A stretch of 64,000 nt of DNA, from contig CM043697.1 of assembly GCA_023935145.1 (NCBI GenBank), forward strand, positions 50,218,001 through 50,282,000. The letters are read 5' to 3'. Under the pieces are notes generated by a model. That model saw only the letters and a program-made list of their open reading frames with translations, was not told the DNA's origin and searched no databases. Every line of letters starts with the position of its first letter. Position 1 is the first letter of the stretch. The position numbers and the translations under genes are program-made. The stretch is from Bretschneidera sinensis (taxonomy: Eukaryota; Streptophyta; Magnoliopsida; Brassicales; Akaniaceae). Shown one piece after another: positions 56,930-64,000 of the stretch.

Positions 56930-57416
56930 ATGGTGAGTTTCACTATTTTCTCTCATGCATATTATATGTTTAATGAAATGTCTAAACTAATCCTCTTCAT
57001 TATTTTTGTAGAAATCTATATCTTCTTTAAGTATGAATGATAGTAATTTTTCAATGTTGAGATACCATAATCGTTTATGTGGGTGTGGTCGTCGAGCTAT
57101 CGTGAAGATATCTGAATCAGAGAAGAACAAAGAATGTCTCTACTATGTGTACGATGGTCCTTGTGGTTTCATCGATTGGCACTTCCCCATATTTGAACCA
57201 AACCGTCAAGTGAAGCAAGGCCAAACTGGTGCAGTTAAAGGAGTTGAATATTCTGAGTTTTGAATAGAAGATTTGAGAGACCATATTTTTGAGTTAAAGG
57301 GAAGATTATTGGTGCTAGAAGAATGGAAAACAATGGTGAAGACTTACATGTTTGAGAGTCTTATGATATTTGGGTTCATTCCAATGGCTTTGATTATTGT
57401 TTTTGTTGGAAAATGA
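56930..57416 (+). CDS. GRF-type zinc-finger protein of the MULE, intron after ATG
   Basis: Exon 1 is the ATG alone (56930-56932). An intron 56933-57011 (GTGAGT to TTTTTGTAG, 79 bp) leads to exon 2 reading KSISSLSMNDSNFS. The GRF finger follows: LCGCGRRAIVKISESEKN, then YYVYDGPCGFIDWHFPIFEP (about 57075-57195), with Cys pairs CGC...PCGF and the aromatic FIDW core. A TGA at 57261 ends the frame after EYSEF. Beyond it the same frame continues with a leucine-rich coiled-coil-like segment (LRDHIFELKGRLLVLEEW) and a hydrophobic tail (FIPMALIIVFVG) to 57416. A finger-coil-membrane layout is common for small plant GRF proteins, many of which sit in MULEs, so the TGA may be a mutation. Finger role (single-stranded nucleic acid binding) is known for the family, not shown here. 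Confidence 0.65.
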
Positions 57417-58205
57417 GAATGTATAAAATTTTATTTAATAGGAATGTAGTGCTTCATTTGCATAATGCCATATTTTTCTTTTCTTATTGATTCATGGTTA
57501 CTTGCCCACGTCATGTTACTTTATTTAGTCCTAGTGATAAGTATAATTTAATGCCCTTACTAAATGGTTTCAATTCATTCATTCAAGGTAATCAATTGTC
57601 ATACAACATATACAAACCTGATGGACATGCACAAAATAGTGTCCATGCAACATAGAGCAAGCATTTAACAAATTCGGTGTCCACACAATGGAGCAAACTT
57701 TCAAACATATCATACACATGTTATATACATAAAGAAAACACAATATAACTAAAATTCATCATATATTGCCATAATCCATTGTCAGACAAACACAAGTCAC
57801 CATACTAAATGATAACAATTATAGTTAGTATTGTGACTTAGTTAATACATCTATGGCTATGCCCTCAAAAAAAAAAAAAAAAGGGTCAGCACCTAAATTA
57901 GTATATATGTTAAAACTAATATCATCTATGTCCCGTGAACAAAAAAAAGATATATACCATGTGACTATCTGCACCATACTTTGCAACAACTAAATCATAT
58001 ATGCCATGAACAAAAAGATAGGGCTAATTTCATAATACGTCAGACTTATGTATACGCCCTGCCACTTTCTGTACCATATTTGGTAGCCAATATATACTAT
58101 ACAAGAAAATCCAAAAAAAACTTCCAACCATATATATCAACAAAATAACCAACCCAATAAAAAACATCCAACCCAAAAATTCTTCATCCATCCAAACAGC
58201 CACAC
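57417..58205. other. Intergenic space between the convergent MULE genes
   Basis: AT-rich, no gene. The hydrophobic open frame at 58030-58236 (minus) extends past the mudrA C-terminus and is probably not a separate protein. Confidence 0.5.
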
Positions 58206-61200
58206 TACCAGGCTGCATACTCACTTCCATAATCAAACACAGCTTTAGAAGCTTGGGTTAATGGACCAGCACCATCATTACCACCATTGATGTTGTCACC
58301 CTCATTTCCACCATCTGCACTATTTGTATTCTTTATTGTGTCATTAACAGAAGCTTGAGTTTATATACCAACTGAATCATTAGCACCATTGTTCCTAGAA
58401 CCCCCAACTGCATTACTTTTACCTCTAACTTCCCTACTTCTCCCTCTAGTTCTCTTTCTAGTGCTAGTGATAGTCTCAACTCAATAAGGTTGAGTGGAAG
58501 GACCAGTACTAACTACAATTCCAAAGTTCTTTCTCCTTTTCTGAAAGAACACAAATACTTGTTACTTAAAGCAAGTACAATAGAGTATAACCATTCATGA
58601 ATAAAAATAGTAAATGTAAACCTTTTTGTTCTTCATCCTAGATGCACCTGATGGACCAGTTGCATTTTGATCTTCATGTTGTGGTTGCTATATCAAAATA
58701 AGGGAAACAAAAAACATTAAACACAAACTAATTTTAATAGTTTCTATTCAACAGTTTAATTTAGACTTAGGATATTTATACTTGAGTTTGATTGTTCCTT
58801 CTAGTTTCACCTTTAGGTTCAGCAAAACCAGATACACTAGATGTAGAGGCATTATTGCCTTAAGGTTTCTGTCAATAAAACAAAAAGGTTGTCACGCATA
58901 AATTCCAATAATCACTAAATAATCAAAGTTTAAATTAAAAAATAAATTAATTAATTAACATGAGTATGTTTATTTCTTTTTGCTATAGATGCTCTCTGAC
59001 AAGTCTTTATGTTGTGACCAAGAGACAAGCAATTACGAAATCTAATTATGCTTGATCTTATTGCTGGTCCATCCCCACTAGATCTTTCACCCTCCTCCCT
59101 TCTCGTGTTTTTTCTTGGTCTACTAGGGAGTCTCTTAAGGTCTGGTGGATTAAGTTTAAGGTGGTGATCATCTGGAAGAAGGTTCAGATCAGGCAATGGG
59201 TGTATGATATGCCCATATGCCTTCACAAACATTGTTTTGGTAAAATAGGGATCAACATAATCTTCAATCTTGTCTCTGTAGTAGGTTATGCATGTAAGGG
59301 CATGCCTACATGATAATCCACTCAAATCCAATACTGGCATATACATTTTCTCTTTCTAAGGTTAACACTAAAGGTCAGGCCTTTATCAACAACATTGTAC
59401 CCATTCAAATCAGCTGGTGTTAGCGAGTAAAACATGATGGATCTCCTAATTTTCTCAATTTTCTTGATTACTTTTGTAACAATCTCATGGACCCAACCAT
59501 TTTCCATCTCATTTCTATGATAAATTCTTGCCATTACCTTTATCCTAATTCCTTCTAGAAGAGTTATAACTGGTTTCTCTCTTAGCTCACCCACCCAATT
59601 GTTAAATGATTCACTCATGTTGTTAGTGACATAGTCACTCTTGAGTTAGGGAAACAAGCATGTCTAGCCCAAGTAATTGTTGGGATGGTTGTGAACCATT
59701 CATGAGAAGCTTTAGAGTACTTTTCTAGATCCTTCATTACATCTGAAAATCTCACATCACTATATGCATTTGCAGCCATCCAAAAGTCTTGTTTTTGTTG
59801 TACACCATGAAACTATCTTTTGAAGTTGCTATAAAGATGCCTACAACAATGTCTATGAATGATATAGAGAATCACCTCATTACTAGCTTCACAAAGTCCG
59901 TTTGCACATAGAAACAATAGCAACTATGTTAGTGGATAAGTAAACAATCAAAAAAAGAAATATGTTTAAACATTACAGGATTGTAAACACATAACATGTA
60001 CCTTCTGTCTATTTGACATCAATGTCAATGGGATTGAATTACTTCTTGCAGCTAGAGCATCATCAAGCATTGATAAGAAATAATTTCAACTATCTCTGCA
60101 TTAAGATTCCACAACAGCAAAGGCAATAGGGAATAACCATTTGTTGCCATCTAAAGATACAACGGTTAATAGAATACCACCCAAGGGTCCCATAAGGTGG
60201 CATCCATCCAATCTAATGAATAGCCTATATACTTCTATAAAACCTTTCTTACATGCATCAAAACAAATGAAAACTCTCCTAAATGTTGGTGGTCTATCAA
60301 ATCCAACACTATCATATACCATCCTTGTAAGATTATCAAGATTGGTATGTGATCAAGTCACAGTACTATGGAATCCTAGCATAGGACTTACTATGCATAA
60401 CTTCATGTTCACATCTTGAAAACCTTGAAGCCCTATTCAATCAGTTTAAACTTATCTGACTAATGTCATACCTAGACTACAACTCAGCCCCTGTGCTTTT
60501 ATATTTCATATTAGGATCAACCTTTAGTTGGTGTCCAACTTTTTTAGCTATCCAAGCTGATGTGGCTTCTTTGTTTGAAGTAACCCTGACAAATTTGTAC
60601 TCATGTACATAGAACTTAATCTGAAATGTTTTACCATCAGAAGTAGGTGACACATTGATGTATTAAGGGCAGCCTTCTACCATACACTGACATGTTACTC
60701 TTTCCCTCTCATTTTTAATCCTATCAAGTTCAAAACCTTCTTAGATAGCATAGTCCTTGAACACACTCCTAAAATTATGAAAATCATCAAATAACAAACC
60801 TTTTTCTAAGTGAATATGCCCTCCCTCATCTTGATTATATCTTACACCACTATTACCCATCTCCATATAAACTTCCACAATATCAGACCCATACGCATCC
60901 CTTTCATAATCTTGACTATTTTTAGAATCGGATAAATCATCATTCAATGTTATGAAATACGTTCGTCATAGTCATCATTATCACTGTTATTGTTAGGGTT
61001 TTCACTCACTACATAGTCTTCAATGGACACAGATATGTCACTTATCATCATCATCATCTATTATAAGGTCTTGTCGTTGAGGTACACTTCTAGATGACTC
61101 ACTAATAAATAAATTTGACCCAAATATTGAGTTTTCATAAGGGCTTATAAATGTTTCAGGTGTTTCAATTGGATTTGAATCAACATTTATGTGTATTATA

Positions 61201-61265
61201 TTCGACTCATAGTCACTATGTATTGCAAACATACTCAAGGCATCATCATCGTTACATACCTCCAT
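58206..61265 (-). pseudogene. mudrA-like MULE transposase
   Basis: Minus strand. N-terminus MEVCNDDDALSMF (61265) with an acidic region (SESSRSVPQRQDLIIDDDDD). MuDR DNA-binding part 60741-60947 (KGLLFDDFHNFRSVFKDYAI). Finger-like CMVEGCP near 60690 and VTSNKEATSAWIAKKVG (about 60530-60580). MULE transposase core at 60101-60322 (RLDGCHLMGPLGGILLTVVS, FPIAFAVVES). 59322-59618 has MSESFNNWVGELREKPVITL. SWIM zinc finger KCICQYW, then LSGLSCRHALTCI (59270-59350). CCHC-like NCLSLGHNIKTC (about 58990-59030). A Ser/Asn/Gly-rich tail ends GSEYAAW near 58208. Frame breaks and stops (for example near 60670, 59640, 58480) mean it is probably inactive unless introns explain some. Confidence 0.75.
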
Positions 61266-62451
61266 TTTAATTGTAGTGTTGGGAAGGTCAAAATTCAGTA
61301 GATCTCAGAGTTACAGCATTGTTTTTGCTTGTTCAATGTACATGCGTCCTCCAACAAACAACTGTATGAGTATCTATCAGGATCAACTTCAGGGATTATG
61401 AAAAAACTCATCCTCGAAATGAACCACAAGATCATATAAACAATCCCCCATCTCCACCTACGAGTACAAACCTAGAAGTTAGAAATCATGGCATGGAAAA
61501 TTTATGGGTATAAACTCATAATTTAACTTGTTTAGATACAGTAATGGGTTTAACCCAGAGTAAAATTTCATTGAAGGAGATGAAGTAAATCAAAGCAAAA
61601 CTAAGCAGCATACAAACAACTAACTCAAATTCCTTTACTAGAAAATGAAAAGTTTCGATTTTTTTTTTATAAAAAAATTGTATAAAATGAAGCGTAATAA
61701 TGAACGATGGGAACTTACCCATGTGATTTCAGCTTTAGTTTCTCTCTGTGATGAATGGTGAGGAATGTGATAAGTAAATCAAACCCTAAACAAAAAAATC
61801 ACAAATATTAGAATCAAAACCCAAAAGATAAAATGAAAGACTTTTTTTAGAAAAAAATACATGTTAAAATAAAGTAAGGATGAAGAGATGATGAACTTGC
61901 ACTCAGATTTTGATGAAAATGTTGGTAATTTGTAGTTTTGAAAACATCGCATTTGTATTTGTCCAAAGCATAACCAAGCAACATGCAAAAAACCAAATAA
62001 AAATTCTTTACCAAATATGAAAAGTAATGAAGTGTTATTAGAATGTTATGACTATACCTGTGTGATTTTAGCTTATATATCTCCCTATGATGAACTGTGG
62101 GGAAGTGGATAAGTAAATCAAACCCTAAACAACAAAATCACAAATACTATAATCAAAACCCAAAAGAGAATGAAAGATTACATTTTTTAAAGAAAAAAAT
62201 GCATGTAAAAATAAAGTAAGGATGATTAGATGAAGAACTTACACTCAAATTTTGATGAAAACGTCTTCTTGAGCTCTATCTCTCTACCCCTCTTTGTATT
62301 ACTTTCTCTCTCTCTCTCTATTCTTACACTCTTAAACGAGGATTCTAGACTGAGAAATGATCTCTATGTTAAGTGAATAGCAATTGAAGAGACAAGAATG
62401 TAGGTAAAGGAAAAAAGTCTTCTCACGTTTGTATTTGTCCAATAAAGACAG
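61266..62451 (-). repeat. mudrA 5' region with a duplicated block
   Basis: No gene. 61591-61962 and 61963-62300 are tandem diverged copies: shared TAAGTAAATCAAACCCTAAA at 61771 and 62110, and shared AAATAAAGTAAGGATGA...TTTTGATGAAAA. GTATTTGTCCAA recurs at 61953 and 62430, as if the promoter or first-exon region next to the inverted repeat had been duplicated. A (CT)n tract lies at 62308-62322. Confidence 0.7.
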
Positions 62452-62536
62452 TGGAGGGGTGCAGTGCAGGTTACAAAAATAGAAGGGAGGTGCATGGAAT
62501 TATATTGTGCTTTAAGGTGTGTTTGAATTATTTACC
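62452..62536 (-). repeat. MULE right terminal inverted repeat
   Basis: Complement of 56520-56604: TGGAGGGGTGCAGTGCAGG to GTTTGAATTATTTACC. Confidence 0.85.
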
Positions 62537-62988
62537 CGTTTAAAAAAATTTACAACCATGAAGAATCAGCAGTAGTGTTTCTTGAAATCCAACAGTACAA
62601 CAACAAAAATAAAAATTTTCCTTTTCGAACATCGTCGAATGAATTCATTTTCGAAGAGGAAGGTTGTAGACATGGGGAAACCCACGTGGGATGGGTTAGG
62701 AAAAAAACCCAAAGGTTGGCCCACATGATCAATTTGGGCCCTCAAATAATTTTTATTAAATTTAAACCCATATTATCCATGTTAGTCTAACCCAAATTAC
62801 TTAAATAAGCTAGGTTAAGTTATAGTGCATTTTTATTTTTTATCTTAAGCTTGCACCTGACCAAGCACATATGTTGATTTAAGCTATTTAATTTAAAGGA
62901 TCTAATACTTTTCTTAAAAAATAATAAAGGACCTAATATATTCTTTCATCTTGAAATTGGTTTTAAGAAAATCTAATCTACATGTATA
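62537..62988. other. Sequence right of the MULE, no gene seen
   Basis: The open frames at 62550-62732 (minus) and 62575-62790 (plus) overlap on opposite strands and show no domain. Confidence 0.4.
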
Positions 62989-64000
62989 TGTAACGACCCA
63001 TCCCAGGTAGGCCTTACCCGAGATAGTATCATCACCTTTCAGCACGAAGCATGACTTATATGCAACAACTATTGCATTTATGACGCCGGACAGAATAGCG
63101 ATTATTCTGCAGGCTAGTCGAACAGATCGTTCACAGGGAGTAACACAAGAAAAACCCTAAAAAAACAATGCAGAGAAACAGCTCTGATGTTTATTTAAAA
63201 TTATGCAAATTCAATAATAATGTTTACAAAACCCTAAGACCTTATTTATAAGGTCGAAACAAAATAGAAAAATTAAATTAAGGCTGAAATTAAAATAACT
63301 AAAATAAAAAGTTTCCTAAAAACTGTAAACTGTCAATTTGAGGGTTTAAATGTCGTTTTTGGCTTAAAAACGACGATACTGATTAAATTGTAATCAGGTT
63401 TTATTCGTTGGCCCGTTTCCAATCAGATTAGGGTCTTTCAGACCTGATCTGAGCCCGTAGCCCGTTCTAGGTAGTCCACCTGCCAGTTCTGCGCTGATCT
63501 GCCAAATCTGCATCATTTGACTTGGATCCTCCTGCGTCAATTTGTATCTTGGAAATATTTATAAACATTTGCCTCAACTCTTTTATAGAGAAGATACAAA
63601 ATTTCATTTCCAAAACTTATAAAAATATTACATTGATGTATGTACATGTACAAAACTATTAAAAATATTACATTGATGAGTGCTAGTTCTTTTCTTTATT
63701 TTTTTTCTCTTCTTGTATTTTTTCCTCTCTTTTTTTTTTGGTCTGAAAATGCCAACCACGAGGACTTACCTAGATACTTACTATGATCCCAGATCAAAGA
63801 ATCTACCAGGTTTCTGCCTACAACCTGAATTTATTCAAATATTGAGAATGAGCTTTACAAGCTCAAAGAATTTCAATTTACTAGAAGTAATCAATTTATA
63901 TACTTCTAATCATATTTTAATCACAATTCATATATAAAATTCAATATACTTTCAATCATTCATTTGTTCTAATCTCATATCAATTTCATATATTTCAATC
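62989..64000. repeat. Possible start of another chromovirus LTR
   Basis: TGTAACGACCCATCCC at 62989 resembles the start of many plant chromovirus LTRs, and GAATGAGCTTTACAAGCTCAAAG (63847-63869) recalls a motif in such LTRs. The end lies outside the window. An H-type solo LTR interrupts it at 63081-63539. The open frame at 63680-63937 is not supported as a gene. Confidence 0.35.
63081..63539 (-). mobile_element. H-family solo LTR
   Basis: 459 bp, minus orientation, TGACGCCGGA to CCTGCGTCA, matching the element H LTRs including the TATA palindrome and CAGAGCTGTTTCTCTGCATTG (seen reversed). Flanks ATTTA (63076-63080) and ATTTG (63540-63544) agree at four of five bases, consistent with a decayed duplication. 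No internal sequence. Confidence 0.9.

Larger units (their letters stand above)
56520..62536 (-). mobile_element. MULE (Mutator-like) transposon
   Basis: Terminal inverted repeats of 85 bp (56520-56604 and 62452-62536) differing at about seven positions enclose a mudrA-like gene (minus) and a GRF zinc-finger gene (plus), transcribed toward each other. No matching 9-bp target duplication is evident next to the repeats (TTTTTTTTA versus CGTTTAAAA). Structurally complete, but coding sequence has stops. Confidence 0.85.

Noticed and set aside
58030..58236. Hydrophobic minus ORF as a separate membrane protein
   Set aside because: It overlaps the end of the mudrA tail in another frame; no start context or conservation evident.
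56511..62545. 9-bp target duplication for the MULE
   Set aside because: The nine bases on each side do not match; the left one is a T-run.

Overview
This window is plant nuclear DNA, most likely from a eudicot, and almost all of it is transposable-element sequence: AT-rich, repeat-dense and largely non-functional, like pericentromeric or intergenic heterochromatin. The evidence is plant-specific element families: Ty3/gypsy LTR retrotransposons with tRNA-Asp or initiator-tRNA-Met primer sites, CACTA (En/Spm) transposons with TCTTGTAGTG ends, and a MuDR-type MULE with a GRF zinc-finger gene. I find no convincing host housekeeping gene, tRNA, rRNA or CRISPR array. The only candidate host coding sequence is a broken small secreted-peptide-like ORF near 39.5-39.8 kb.

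Layout from left to right. (1) 1-3823: the 3' part of CACTA element 1 (transposase remnant, second En/Spm gene, palindromic subterminal repeats, terminal inverted repeat). It is inserted in an LTR of element A. (2) 3824-11752: element A, a minus-strand Tekay/Del-like chromovirus, broken by element B (7184-10878, plus strand, LTR plus gag only). (3) 11753-12860: unassigned DNA ending in a weak LINE-like remnant. (4) 12864-36910: a four-level nest. Element J (minus, Athila/Tat-type) has its integrase split by element C (plus, 16854-32314). C's gag is interrupted by element D (minus, 19553-30848). D's 3' noncoding region is interrupted by element I (plus, 21722-28652, perfect AAAGG target duplication). 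J's gag/protease region also carries a solo LTR (35033-36528, perfect ATGTC duplication). (5) 36911-38769: element F, an LTR plus gag start of the B family, truncated. (6) 38770-41200: AT-rich DNA with a possible broken peptide gene, a degenerate tandem array and an (AT)n tract. (7) about 41.2-48.945 kb: CACTA element 2 with both transposon genes, two tandem arrays and a perfect terminal hairpin. (8) 50260-55478: element H, the best-preserved element, a plus-strand chromovirus with two LTRs, a perfect GAAAT duplication and one gag-pol frame broken only by five in-frame stops. (9) 56520-62536: a MULE with 85-bp inverted repeats, a mudrA-like gene on the minus strand and an intron-containing GRF zinc-finger gene on the plus strand. 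(10) 62989-64000: possible start of another chromovirus LTR, containing an H-family solo LTR.

The genes do not form a pathway. They are successive layers of element insertion followed by point decay, deletion and LTR-LTR recombination. The most informative observations are the reconstructable insertion order of the nest, a chimeric solo LTR that combines two LTR families, a 186-bp LTR repeat with copy number 1, 2 or 3, a polyprotein frame that reads into its own 3' LTR, and the GRF-finger accessory gene of the MULE. I found no evidence of a genuinely new biochemical system.
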